Shown here piece by piece: positions 32,172 through 43,150 of a stretch of 49,516 nt of DNA (positions within the stretch are counted from its first letter, which is position 1; each line of letters begins with the position of its first letter). Below the pieces are notes generated by a model. It did no database searches, had not been told where the DNA came from, and saw nothing but the letters and a program-made list of their open reading frames with translations. This stretch comes from a bacterium CG_4_9_14_3_um_filter_65_15. Lineage in GTDB: Bacteria; Krumholzibacteriota; Krumholzibacteriia; LZORAL124-64-63. Both the position numbers and the translations under genes were made by a program. The stretch covers positions 1-49,516 of the forward strand of contig PFVX01000046.1 of NCBI GenBank assembly GCA_002790835.1. The letters are read 5' to 3'.

Positions 32172-33239
32172 TCAAGTCCTCGGTTCACGGTCCAACTCAT
32201 CCAGAAGCGATGCCGCCCGCTCGGCAACAGCGGCGGGGGAAATCTGTTCCAGGCAATTGAACAGGGGACATTTTTCCCGCACGCAAACCCGTTTCTGCGG
32301 GCAGACGACCTCAGGGCTCACCTGCACCGCCAAGGGTCCCCGTTGCCCCCAGCGCAGGGAGCTCATGACCGGAGCGGGCGGGAACAGCCCGATCGTCGCG
32401 GCCCCCAGGGCGGCCGCCAGATGCAGCGGCCCCGTCGAAGGAGCCACCAGCAGATCCCCCGCCGCCAGAACGGACATGAATTGCCCCAGGGTGAAGCGTT
32501 CCAGCAGGACACCCACCTTGCGGTCCAGGTGCTCTGCAGCGGCGCGGACCAGGTGGGCGTCGGCGGCCGCACCGGTCATGAACACCCGTGTGCCCTTCCT
32601 GCTGCTCAGCTGATTGGCCACCGCGGCGAATCGCTCCGGCCCCCAGTCCAGGGCCGATCCGCCCGATCCGGGGTGAATGAAGGCCACCCGCTCGGCTCCC
32701 GCAGCCTCCTCATCCCGCCAATTCCTGCCCCAGGCGGCCTGGGCGGGATCGAGCTGCAGTCGGGGGTGCCGCACATCCGCCATGGCTCTCGGCGTTTCCT
32801 GCCCCGAGAGCCCGGCCAGGGCACAGCCCAGTTCCAGATTCAAATCCATTTCGTGCCGGCCGCTGCGGGAACGCCCCTGCCGGCGGCCGTGCCTCAGCAA
32901 AAACCAACTGGAGATCCGGGACCGGGGTCCCCACAGGGGTCCGATTCCCGCCCGCCGCAGCATCAGCGCCAGTTCGCGCCGGTACTGCAGCATGAGCACG
33001 GCGTCGAATCGCTCGGCTGCCAGCGCCGCAACCAGACTCTGCAGCTTGTCTTGGGGCCAATCGTCGCGCCAGGTGTGAACCCCGGCGATGCCCTGCTGCG
33101 CCGCGGTCACCGCTTCAAGCCCCGGCGCGATCAGCAGGTGCAACGCCCAATCGGGCCTGATCCTATGCAACAGATCCACCACAGGCAGGGCCAGGACCAG
33201 GTCCCCCAGTCGATCGGTGCGCGTGATCAGGATCTTCAC
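32172..33239 (-). CDS. Glycosyltransferase family 9 (heptosyltransferase-like)
   Basis: 355 residues. Starts ILITRTDRLGDLVLALPV, the N-terminal motif of ADP-heptose:LPS heptosyltransferases, and carries the donor-site segments FIHPGSGGSALDW and APSTGPLHLAAALG. It probably adds a heptose or other sugar to the LPS inner core. A Cys-rich tail (CPQKRVCVREKCPLFNCLEQI) is common in a subset of this family. The GTG at 33239 overlaps the stop of the GT2 gene (GTGA), showing translational coupling. Confidence 0.88.
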   Translation of the reverse strand: MKILITRTDRLGDLVLALPVVDLLHRIRPDWALHLLIAPGLEAVTAAQQGIAGVHTWRDDWPQDKLQSLVAALAAERFDAVLMLQYRRELALMLRRAGIGPLWGPRSRISSWFLLRHGRRQGRSRSGRHEMDLNLELGCALAGLSGQETPRAMADVRHPRLQLDPAQAAWGRNWRDEEAAGAERVAFIHPGSGGSALDWGPERFAAVANQLSSRKGTRVFMTGAAADAHLVRAAAEHLDRKVGVLLERFTLGQFMSVLAAGDLLVAPSTGPLHLAAALGAATIGLFPPAPVMSSLRWGQRGPLAVQVSPEVVCPQKRVCVREKCPLFNCLEQISPAAVAERAASLLDELDREPRT

Positions 33240-33976
33240 GACCGCCCCAGCCGCCAGAGCTTCACGTACTTGGTCAGGATCGAGAAGGACGAGGCGGTAC
33301 ACAGGACCAGGCCGTGGGCTCCGTCCAGGATTCCCGCCTGCAGGAGGTACATCCTCCAGAAGCCCGTGACCGAACGAGCCACGGCTTCCGCCAGGCCGCT
33401 CCTGCGACCGTCGGCGTGCATTTGCTCCGCGGCCAGGGTCGTGTACCGGTTGAGTTTCGCCAGGTACTGTTCCATGTCGCTGTAGGCATAGTGCAGCAGA
33501 TGCCCCTCCAGGCGACCGCAGGAACCGGACACGACCACTTCCTCGTGCACGGGCCGCTCGTTGAATTCCGCGTGACGGCGGTCGAACAGCCGCACCACCG
33601 GGTCGGGATACCAGCCGCAGTGCCGGATCCATTTGCCGAGGAAACGGCTGAGACGGTTCACCCGGTAGGCCGCGAATCCGGGCGCTTCGGGCAGACCGGC
33701 GATGGCTTCGCGCAGCCCCGCATCGACTTCCTCGTCCGAATCGATGCTCAAAACCCAGTCGTTGCGGCACAGGGAAACGGCCTTCTGCTTCGTGGGCCCG
33801 AACCCAAACCATTCGGTCTGATGCAACCGGGCCCCGTGGCGTGCGCAGACCGCGGCCGTATCGTCGGCGCTGTGCTGGTCGAGCACGACGATCTCATCCA
33901 CGAAATCCAGTGAAGCCAGACAGCGGTCCAGGTCGACCGCCGCCTCACGGGTGATGATTGCCGCCGATACCTTCAA
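33236..33976 (-). CDS. Glycosyltransferase family 2, WaaE/KdtX-like
   Basis: 246 residues, a soluble GT-A enzyme. Motifs: SAAIITREAAVDLDRCLASL at the start, VLDQHSADDT, then DSDEEV as the DxD metal site, and a C-terminal segment with two weakly hydrophobic helices. This matches the LPS core beta-1,4-glucosyltransferase group (WaaE/KdtX). It pairs naturally with the GT9 gene it overlaps. The start appears to be TTG at 33976, overlapping the stop of the oxidoreductase gene (TTGA); no better start fits the conserved N-terminus. Confidence 0.85.
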   Translation of the reverse strand: MKVSAAIITREAAVDLDRCLASLDFVDEIVVLDQHSADDTAAVCARHGARLHQTEWFGFGPTKQKAVSLCRNDWVLSIDSDEEVDAGLREAIAGLPEAPGFAAYRVNRLSRFLGKWIRHCGWYPDPVVRLFDRRHAEFNERPVHEEVVVSGSCGRLEGHLLHYAYSDMEQYLAKLNRYTTLAAEQMHADGRRSGLAEAVARSVTGFWRMYLLQAGILDGAHGLVLCTASSFSILTKYVKLWRLGRS

Positions 33977-35013
33977 CCCGACTCCTTGCCGTCCGGGACC
34001 AGCAGGACCTTACCGACATTCCGGCGCAGTTCCAGCCTGTCGTGCGCTTCCCCGGCCCGGCTGAAGGGGTGCACGCTGTCGATAACGGGGGCGATACTCC
34101 CCGCTTCGGTCAGGGCGAGGATCTCGCGCATCCAGACGCCGATCCTCTCACCCTGATCCCACATGCGTCCCAGGTTCACGCCCCCGATCATGCGGTTGTC
34201 GTTCATCAACCGCAACGGGCTGGTGCTCAGCCACGGCACCCGGGCCAGGGTGGCCAGCGCCGTCCAAATTCCCGAGCGCCCGCCCCGGGCCGCATCGGAG
34301 AACCCGAACAGCATCAGGCGGCCGCACTTGGCCAGGGCGGCGTAGCTTTCGGCGATCCAGCGCCCGTTGCGCGGTTCGAGCACCACGTCGGCCCCCCGGC
34401 CGTCGGTGTTCTCCCGCACCCAGGCCGCGAAATCCGTCTGGCGGGAGTCGCACACCGCTTCCACCCCCAGCCCGCGCAGGTAATCGTGCTTGCCGGGCGA
34501 CGCCGATCCCAGCAGACGCACACCCAGGGGCTGCAAAAGCTGGATCACCGCCTGGCCGACCCCGCCGGCCGCCGAATGCACCAGCACGGTGTCCCCCGCC
34601 CCGGGGGAGGTCATCACCCGCACCATCTGCCAGGCCGTCAGGTAATTGACGGGCAGGGCGGCTGCGGACCGCATGTCCACCCCCGCCGGCAACTCGTGGA
34701 TCCGGTGGGCCGGAACGCAAACCGAACCACTGTATCCCCCGAAGGAGCACATGGCCAGCACCCGGCGTCCGCAGAGATCCTCCGCAACACCGGCGCCGGT
34801 CCGATCCACCACTCCGGCCACCTCGTAGCCCGCCACCGCCGGCAACTTGGGGGCGTCGGGATACAGGCCGCGCCGCATCATGATATCCGCGAAGTTCACA
34901 CCGGCAGCGTGAGTTGAGATGCGCACTTCCCCGGGACCCGGCTCCGGAGCGGGAACGTCCCGCACTTCCATGACCTCGGGGCCGCCTTTGCGGCGCATCC
35001 AGATCTGCTGCAT
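33973..35013 (-). CDS. Medium-chain NAD(P)H quinone oxidoreductase-like protein (VAT-1-like)
   Basis: 346 residues. The quinone-oxidoreductase type of the MDR superfamily: GroES-like N-domain with GVNFADIMMRRGLYP and PAVAGYEVAGVV, Rossmann motif HSAAGGVGQAVIQLL, and no cysteine ligands for a catalytic zinc. It resembles the VAT-1/zeta-crystallin group that reduces quinones or enones with NADPH. Its place directly upstream of two LPS glycosyltransferases, overlapping the GT2 start, is unexpected for this family. The ATG at 35013 follows GAAGGAG. Confidence 0.85.
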   Translation of the reverse strand: MQQIWMRRKGGPEVMEVRDVPAPEPGPGEVRISTHAAGVNFADIMMRRGLYPDAPKLPAVAGYEVAGVVDRTGAGVAEDLCGRRVLAMCSFGGYSGSVCVPAHRIHELPAGVDMRSAAALPVNYLTAWQMVRVMTSPGAGDTVLVHSAAGGVGQAVIQLLQPLGVRLLGSASPGKHDYLRGLGVEAVCDSRQTDFAAWVRENTDGRGADVVLEPRNGRWIAESYAALAKCGRLMLFGFSDAARGGRSGIWTALATLARVPWLSTSPLRLMNDNRMIGGVNLGRMWDQGERIGVWMREILALTEAGSIAPVIDSVHPFSRAGEAHDRLELRRNVGKVLLVPDGKESG

Positions 35014-35036
35014 GAAAGCTCCTTCGCGTCTGCGGA

Positions 35037-36857
35037 CTACCGGAAAGCCACGGGTTCGGGCTTCACCGAGGGGAACAGGAAGTTTTCCGGGGAGCGGCCG
35101 CCACCGAAAACGATTTCCACCACGGTATCCCCGCCGTCGGCATCATCCCTCACTCCCAACCGCACCTGCAGCGGGGGCAGCACCAGTTGGGGATTGTCCA
35201 GCCGCAGACCCAGCCCGCCGCCGTCCACAACATGGCGACCACCGCCGCTGCCGTCGTGCGCGGCGATGAAGCCGATATCCCCGTACCCCAGTACCATGCA
35301 GCGGAACCCGAGCAGTGTCCAGGGCGTGAAAATCCGCGTTTCCAGGCTCGCCACAAGGCGCTCGTCCCCGGTCAGCACCCCGTCATCCACACCGCGCAGC
35401 CCTTCCCGGTTGCCGAGGCTGATGCGATCCTCCGGGAAACGGTTGATTCCCCGGGTGTAGCCGGCGCGAACATACCACCGCTGGCTGTAGGCACCCAGCA
35501 GGTACAGGCGGCTGGCCAGGAGCCCTCCGGCGTCGATGACGCCCTCCTCGAATTTCCCGTTGCGCCAGTAGCCGCCACCCTCCAGGGACCCCGCCAGGAC
35601 CTGTCCCCCCTGCAACACCGACACCCGTCCCACCCCGAGCCAGCTGCCCGACCGGGCCTGGAACTCGCCGTCCTCGTAGCCCAGGGTCATCCGCAGGCTC
35701 CACCCCGCCCGGATATCCTCGGTCTCGCCCATGCCGTAGAAGAAGTTGGTCTTGAAATCGCGCACCTTCACCAGGGAAAGCCCGGCCAGCGCCAGGGTGC
35801 GGTCGTGATAACCACGGTTCTCGGTGAGGGATACCTCCGGGCGGGCACGAAAGTGCGTGCGCACGATCCCCATCGCGGGCACCAGCAGGATGCGGGCGGT
35901 CGTCGCGCGGTCACCCACCCGGCCGATGCGGAAAGCGCGCCCCAACCAGCCGTCCGCGGCGACGAAGCGACGGGGAACCCCCTCGTTGTCACGGTCATCC
36001 GTGCCCTCGAGCATGCCGCCCCCCACCAGGCTCACCCCGGGATGGACGAGGTTCTTGGTGACCTGGAAACGCCGGCGCAATCGGCGCCAGGAATCCTCGA
36101 AATCCAGGTCCATGTCGATGAAATGCCCGGTTGGATTGGGTTGCCTCAGATGACCGTGATAACCCCACTCGTGCGGCGATGCCGCGTTGTGGACCAACTC
36201 GTTGGACCAGGCCAGCCCGTGGCCCAGCAGGTTGACCGAATAGAGGCCGGCGTCGAAGCGGTCCGGGGCGACGACTTTGCCGTCCACGCCGAGGGGCCAG
36301 CTGTCACGGGTTTCCACCACCACCGCAACGTTGCTCTCGGGGCCGACCAAAGGGATGACCATGATGCGCACGTCGTCGATGAACGGCAGCGAGCGCAGCA
36401 ACAACTCGGAATCCGCCAGGGCCAGGGGGTCCAGGGCTTCACCGGGCGAAAAAAGGAGCTGGCGCCGGATGGTGCCGTCCCCCGTCGTGGATTGCAGCGG
36501 CGTGGTCAAGCTTTTGAACAGGCGGGTGCTCAGATTTCCCTTGGCGTGCCAATCCTCGTCGAAGACGGTGACCTGGCTGACCAGGACGACATCGATGGTG
36601 CGGCCGGCGAATTCCAGATAGCGGTCGGCGGTGGCTTCGGCCCGCCCCCGCAGGTCTTCCATGGGATGCGGTCTCGTTCTCAGGTAGCGATCGAAGAGGC
36701 GGTTCAGCCAGGACCGCCCCTCTACCGGAGAGGTTGCGGAGCTGTCGGCAGAGGCCGCGGGAGCAGCGGGGGCGACACGGGGCAAGGTCAGCGACAGGAG
36801 CGACGCCAGGGCCAGCGCCAAGGCCGTCGAAGTCCGCATCCTGCCGGCTGCATTCAT
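35037..36857 (-). CDS. Omp85/BamA-like outer-membrane protein
   Basis: 606 residues. Signal peptide (ALALASLLSLTLP, cleavage near APA); a region with one recognisable POTRA-like unit (~120-200, FSPGEALDPLALADSELLLRS, then a VVVETRDSWPL strand); and a long barrel of alternating strands with an RGINRFPEDRIS-type segment. It is shorter than BamA (about 800 residues, five POTRAs), so it is more likely an accessory Omp85 protein than the main assembly factor. Starts one base after the YchJ stop. An alternative start is Met7. Confidence 0.72.
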   Translation of the reverse strand: MNAAGRMRTSTALALALASLLSLTLPRVAPAAPAASADSSATSPVEGRSWLNRLFDRYLRTRPHPMEDLRGRAEATADRYLEFAGRTIDVVLVSQVTVFDEDWHAKGNLSTRLFKSLTTPLQSTTGDGTIRRQLLFSPGEALDPLALADSELLLRSLPFIDDVRIMVIPLVGPESNVAVVVETRDSWPLGVDGKVVAPDRFDAGLYSVNLLGHGLAWSNELVHNAASPHEWGYHGHLRQPNPTGHFIDMDLDFEDSWRRLRRRFQVTKNLVHPGVSLVGGGMLEGTDDRDNEGVPRRFVAADGWLGRAFRIGRVGDRATTARILLVPAMGIVRTHFRARPEVSLTENRGYHDRTLALAGLSLVKVRDFKTNFFYGMGETEDIRAGWSLRMTLGYEDGEFQARSGSWLGVGRVSVLQGGQVLAGSLEGGGYWRNGKFEEGVIDAGGLLASRLYLLGAYSQRWYVRAGYTRGINRFPEDRISLGNREGLRGVDDGVLTGDERLVASLETRIFTPWTLLGFRCMVLGYGDIGFIAAHDGSGGGRHVVDGGGLGLRLDNPQLVLPPLQVRLGVRDDADGGDTVVEIVFGGGRSPENFLFPSVKPEPVAFR

Positions 36858-36858
36858 A

Positions 36859-37344
36859 TCAGGCTCCGCAGCACCGCTTGAACTTGCGGCCGCTGCCGCA
36901 CGGGCAGGGGTCGTTGCGCCCGACCCGGGGTTCGGATCTCACCACCGGTTTGTTGACTCCCTGTTCGCCATCCTTGAAGTACCACGCTCCATTGAGTTTT
37001 TCGAAATGGCCGACTTCGTGGTAGGGACTGAACTCTCCACCGTATTCGAAGCTGGCGATGAACTCCACCTCACCGGTTTCGTCCTGCTCACCGCCGTCCC
37101 GGGTCTCGACGATCTGCAGACCCAGCCACTTGCTGTTCTCCGCCCAGTCCCGTGTCGCTTCGGGGTCGTTGTCTTCGCGGGCATCCGGATGCATGGACGC
37201 GGTCAGGAAATCGACATCCGCCACCACGAAGGCCGAGTAGCGCGCGCGCATGAGCTCCTCGGCGGTGGCGGCGACACGATCACCCTTGATGACGGGTCCA
37301 CAGCATTCGGTGAAAAGCTTCTCGGATCCGCAATGGCAGTTCAT
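36859..37344 (-). CDS. ychJ: YchJ-family protein with SEC-C motifs
   Basis: 161 residues. Two zinc-binding SEC-C-type motifs flank an NTF2-like domain: [15 protein letters not shown] at the start and [18 protein letters not shown] at the end. The middle [22 protein letters not shown] is the YchJ (UPF0225) signature. Function is unknown; the C-terminal zinc motif equals that of SecA. First gene of the envelope cluster, start preceded by GGAGG, stop one base from the Omp85-like ATG. Confidence 0.9.
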   Translation of the reverse strand: MNCHCGSEKLFTECCGPVIKGDRVAATAEELMRARYSAFVVADVDFLTASMHPDAREDNDPEATRDWAENSKWLGLQIVETRDGGEQDETGEVEFIASFEYGGEFSPYHEVGHFEKLNGAWYFKDGEQGVNKPVVRSEPRVGRNDPCPCGSGRKFKRCCGA

Positions 37345-37363
37345 TCTCGACCTCCGGCGTCAA

Positions 37364-37389
37364 GACGGGCCGCACTGTGGCGGCCCGTC
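37364..37389 (-). terminator. Inverted repeat, probable terminator of the OPT gene
   Basis: Perfect 10-bp arms GACGGGCCGC / GCGGCCCGTC with a 6-base loop, 25 bases after the transporter stop on the minus strand. The T run after it is weak (TTG), so termination may be only partial. Confidence 0.5.
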
Positions 37390-37413
37390 CTGTCAGCATG
37401 TCACGACGCACCG

Positions 37414-39423
37414 TCAACCGGCGTTGCGGGCGCTCTTGTACAGGTAGTATCCCAACAGGCAGAAGACGATCAGGGTCACCACGGCCGACAGTTCCATGTG
37501 TTCGGCCCAGTTGTTCAGACCCAGGGCTCCGGCAACGCTCCATTCCTGGTTTCCGGTCGCCTTGATGCCTGCGAATTTCGCGAGGGCAGCCAGCACACCC
37601 ATGATGGCGCCGCCGGCCACGAAACCGCTGGCCATGAGGGTGCCCTTGTCCTTGCGCTTGGTCTGCTGCTTCTCCGTGCCGCCCTGACCCACCCAATGGG
37701 CGATCAGGCCGCCGGCCAGGACGGGCGTGTTGACCGACAGCGGCAGATACATGCCCAGGGCGAAGGCGAGGGCCGGCAAACCGGTCCATTCGAGGATCAA
37801 GGCCATGAACACACCGGCCATGTACAGCAGCCAGGGTGCGGGCTGGCCGGTCATCAAGGGTTCGATCACCGCAGCCATGGCGTTGGCCTGGGGAGCGGGC
37901 AGGGCCTCGCTCTGGAAGCCGTAAGTCGCATTCAGGAGCATGATCACACCGGTCACCGACACGGCGGCCACCACGGTACCCAGGAACTTCCAGCGCTGCT
38001 GGGTGGCCGGGGTCGTGCCCAGCCAGTAGCCGATCTTCAGGTCGCTGACGAAACCGCCGCTCATGGAAAGCGCCGTGCAGACGACTCCGCCGATGAGCAG
38101 GGCGGCCACCATCCCGTCGCTGCCGCTGAGGCCCACGGCCTTCAGCAGCACCGAGCTGATGATCAGGGTCATCAGGGTCATCCCCGAAACGGGGTTGCTG
38201 CCCACGATGGCGATGGCCCGCGCGGCCACGGTCGTGAACAGGAAGCTGATGCCGCCCACGATGACCAGTCCCACGATGGCCTGGACCAGGCTCACGCCCG
38301 GCACCAGGGCCCAGAAGAAGAAGAACACCACGGCCAGCACCAGGAAGGTCATCAAGGTGACCATGTTCAAGGGCAGGTCGTGCTGGGTGCGTTCCACGGC
38401 TTCGGTAGCGCCGCCGGTCTGGGCCCCCGAATTGAAGGCCAGTTTGACCGCCCCGACGATGATGGCGCGGCTTTTCCACACGCCGATCATCCCGCTCATG
38501 GCGATGGCGCCGATACCCACGGGCCGCACGAAGTTCTTGAAGATGTCACCGGTGTCCATGGCAGCCAGGGCCGGAAGTTGGTAGAGGACACCATCCACGT
38601 GCACGCCTTTGCCCAGCATGCCGATCATGGGAATCATCACCCACCAGCTGAGAAAGGAGCCGCAGGCGATGATCAAGGAATAGCGCAGGCCGATGATGTA
38701 GCCCAGGCCCAGAACCGCCGCCTCGGTCAGCATGTGATACTCGAGCCTGACCTTTTCGCTGATGGAACGACCGAAACCGAAGGCCGTGGTCGAGAACGTC
38801 TCGCGCCACAAGCCGATGGTCTGGTGGCTGAGCAACTGGAAGAGCATGGCGATGCCGCCGCTCTTGACCAGCACGCTGGCCTGCTCGCCCCCCGTCTCGC
38901 CGGCCATGAGCACTTCCGTGCTTGCGGTGGCTTCCGGGAAGGGGAACTCGCCGTGCATGTCCTTGACGAAGTAGCGCCGGAAGGGGATCAGCAACAGGAT
39001 GCCCAGGAACCCGCCGAGCAGGGAGGCTGCGCACATCTGCAGGAAGTTGGTGCGGTCGGCCAGGTCCAGGATGTAGATGCCCGGAAGGGTGAAGATGGCG
39101 CCGGCCACCACCACGCCCGAGGCCGAGCCGATGGACTGGATCAGCACGTGTTGCTGCAGGACGTCCTTCTTGCCCAACATGGCCGAGACCCCGATGGCCA
39201 GGATCGTGACGGGGATTGCGGCCTCGAACACCTGGCCGATCTTCAGCCCCAGATAGGCCGCGGCAGCCGAAAAGACCACCGCGAAGAACAACCCCATGGC
39301 CACGGAGTAAGCGGTGATCTCCGGCACGATCTTCTCGGCCGGTACCACCGGCTGGTAGGTCTCCCCCGGCTCCAGCTTCCTGTATGCGTTCTCGGGGAGT
39401 GTCTTACTGTGCCCGACTTCCAT
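37414..39423 (-). CDS. OPT-family oligopeptide transporter
   Basis: 669 residues with about 14-16 membrane spans. It fits the bacterial oligopeptide-transporter branch: AYSVAMGLFFAVVFSAAAAYLGLKIGQ near the N-terminus, FRRYFVKDMHGEFPFPEATAS, the GSGVVVAGA-like GSASGVVVAGA, and GGFVSDLKIGYWLGTTPATQQ. It should import small peptides by proton symport. It faces peptidase T across a shared upstream region, a sensible pair: peptides come in and are then cleaved. The ATG at 39423 follows GGAGGT. Confidence 0.9.
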   Translation of the reverse strand: MEVGHSKTLPENAYRKLEPGETYQPVVPAEKIVPEITAYSVAMGLFFAVVFSAAAAYLGLKIGQVFEAAIPVTILAIGVSAMLGKKDVLQQHVLIQSIGSASGVVVAGAIFTLPGIYILDLADRTNFLQMCAASLLGGFLGILLLIPFRRYFVKDMHGEFPFPEATASTEVLMAGETGGEQASVLVKSGGIAMLFQLLSHQTIGLWRETFSTTAFGFGRSISEKVRLEYHMLTEAAVLGLGYIIGLRYSLIIACGSFLSWWVMIPMIGMLGKGVHVDGVLYQLPALAAMDTGDIFKNFVRPVGIGAIAMSGMIGVWKSRAIIVGAVKLAFNSGAQTGGATEAVERTQHDLPLNMVTLMTFLVLAVVFFFFWALVPGVSLVQAIVGLVIVGGISFLFTTVAARAIAIVGSNPVSGMTLMTLIISSVLLKAVGLSGSDGMVAALLIGGVVCTALSMSGGFVSDLKIGYWLGTTPATQQRWKFLGTVVAAVSVTGVIMLLNATYGFQSEALPAPQANAMAAVIEPLMTGQPAPWLLYMAGVFMALILEWTGLPALAFALGMYLPLSVNTPVLAGGLIAHWVGQGGTEKQQTKRKDKGTLMASGFVAGGAIMGVLAALAKFAGIKATGNQEWSVAGALGLNNWAEHMELSAVVTLIVFCLLGYYLYKSARNAG

Positions 39424-39646
39424 GGATACCTCCGCAGGCGACGATTAATCAGAAAAGCGGGTTGCCGCCGGCAACCCTTGTCTCTTGCCCGAAACCCTAA
39501 CATTCAGGGTGCCGGGGGACAAGGCTTCTCTTGACCCGGAATCCGGCATTCCCGCTTGCGTGCGACCGCAGCGCGGGTCATTTTGGCTCCAACCAGTCAA
39601 ATCCGGGGCTCCGCGGCCCCACGGTCCCGCCTTCCGGAGGACGACC

Positions 39647-40906
39647 ATGCTGCAACGCCTTACCGATTCCCCGTTCCCTTCCCTCGTCGACCGTTTCGTG
39701 ACCTACGCCAAGATCCATACGACCAGCAGCGAGGAAAGCGATACCTACCCGTCCACCGAGCGCCAGTGGGATCTGGCGCGGGTCCTGGTGGATGAGTTGA
39801 AGGCCCTGGGGCTGGCCGACGCCGGCGTGGACGAACACTGCTACGTGACCGCCACCCTGCCCGCCAGCTCCGGCTGCGAGAACGTGCCCGCGATCGCCTT
39901 CATCGCCCACATGGACACCTATCCCGAGGTCGGCGGCGAGAACGTGGTCCCGACCTTCCACGAGAACTACCAGGGTGGCGACATCGAACTGCCCAAGGAA
40001 GGGCGGAAGATCCTCGCCGCGGAGAACCCCTACCTGCAGCAGTGCCTCGGCGAGACGATCATCACCGCCGACGGCACCACCCTGCTGGGCGCCGACGACA
40101 AGGCCGGGGTCGCCGAGATCATGGACGCCCTGACGCGGATCCTCGAGAATCCCGAGTGGAAGCACGGCCCGGTGAAGATCGCCTTCACCCCCGACGAGGA
40201 GGTCGGCCAGGGAGTCCAGCACTTCGACGTGGAGAAGTTCGGCGCCACGGTGGCCTACACCATGGACGGCGGCCGGCGGGGCGAAGTGGAGGACGAGACG
40301 TTCTGCGCCGACAGCGCCATCGTGACCTTCGTCGGCCGCGACATCCACCCCGGCTTCGCCAAGGATAAGATGGTCCCGTCGGTCAAGGTCGCCGGCGCTT
40401 TCCTCGCCGGGTTGCCGCGCGAGGGCGCGCCCGAGACCACCGAGGGCAAGCAGGGCTACATCCACCCCATCGCCATCAAGGGCAACACCAGCGAGACCGA
40501 TGTCACCCTGCTGATCCGCGACTTCGATCTGGACCAGTTGAAGCCCAAGGCGGAGACGATCCGCGGGTACGCGGAGGCCGCCTGCGCCCAGTGGCCGGGG
40601 TCCGGCTTCCGCATGGAGATCAAGGAATACTACCGCAACATGAAGTACGACCTGGCCAAGGAGCCCCGCGCGGTGGAATACGCCCTGGAGGCAGTCAAGA
40701 GGGTCGGAATCGAGCCCATCCGGGGGTCCATCCGCGGCGGCACCGACGGATCGGTCCTGTCGGCCAAGGGCCTGCCCACACCCAACGTCTTCACCGGCGA
40801 GCAGGCCTTCCACGGCTACGGCGAGTGGATCTGCGTGAAGGACATGGAGCTGGGCGTGGAGACGCTGCTGCGGATCATCGAGGTCTGGCGGGAGAAAGAA
40901 GCCTAG
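39647..40906 (+). CDS. pepT: Peptidase T (tripeptide aminopeptidase)
   Basis: 419 residues, normal for the family. M20 zinc peptidase: metal ligands and catalytic residues are visible in [24 protein letters not shown] (bridging Asp) and [10 protein letters not shown] (general-base Glu), with the lid/dimer domain [16 protein letters not shown] and the C-terminal IRGGTDGS and [12 protein letters not shown]. It removes the N-terminal residue from tripeptides in the cytosol. The ATG at 39647 follows GGAGG by six bases. The last ten codons form part of a large inverted repeat that continues past the stop. Confidence 0.93.
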   Translation: MLQRLTDSPFPSLVDRFVTYAKIHTTSSEESDTYPSTERQWDLARVLVDELKALGLADAGVDEHCYVTATLPASSGCENVPAIAFIAHMDTYPEVGGENVVPTFHENYQGGDIELPKEGRKILAAENPYLQQCLGETIITADGTTLLGADDKAGVAEIMDALTRILENPEWKHGPVKIAFTPDEEVGQGVQHFDVEKFGATVAYTMDGGRRGEVEDETFCADSAIVTFVGRDIHPGFAKDKMVPSVKVAGAFLAGLPREGAPETTEGKQGYIHPIAIKGNTSETDVTLLIRDFDLDQLKPKAETIRGYAEAACAQWPGSGFRMEIKEYYRNMKYDLAKEPRAVEYALEAVKRVGIEPIRGSIRGGTDGSVLSAKGLPTPNVFTGEQAFHGYGEWICVKDMELGVETLLRIIEVWREKEA

Positions 40907-41029
40907 ATTTCCCGGAATGGACGAAGAAGCGCCCGAAACGGTCCTCGGCTTTCAGCCTGCGGATTGTTTCGGGCGCTTCTTCGTCCATTCCGGGAAAACC
41001 CACTCAATCCCGCCAGACCTCGATGATCC
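40872..41029. repeat. Large inverted duplication at the pepT 3' end
   Basis: Left arm 40872-40939, right arm 40966-41029. Two perfect blocks are shared in inverted order: 21 bp (40872-40892 with 41009-41029, inside the pepT coding end) and 32 bp (40908-40939 with 40966-40997). Between them are unmatched stretches of 15 and 11 bases. The central 26 bases pair further (GGCT/AGCC with a three-base loop), making an almost unbroken hairpin of over 90 bases from 40908 to 40997. No T run follows, so it is not a normal terminator. Confidence 0.95.
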
Positions 41030-41072
41030 CCCTGGTCTTGACGGTGCCGATGAAAGAGGCTTTCGTGTCGCC

Positions 41073-43145
<2,073 letters not shown>

Positions 43146-43150
43146 GCCGC

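Noticed and set aside
37006-39534. An 842-codon open frame on the plus strand opposite the OPT transporter
   Set aside because: Shadow frame rich in His, Gly, Gln and Asp; the minus strand has the membrane spans and family motifs.
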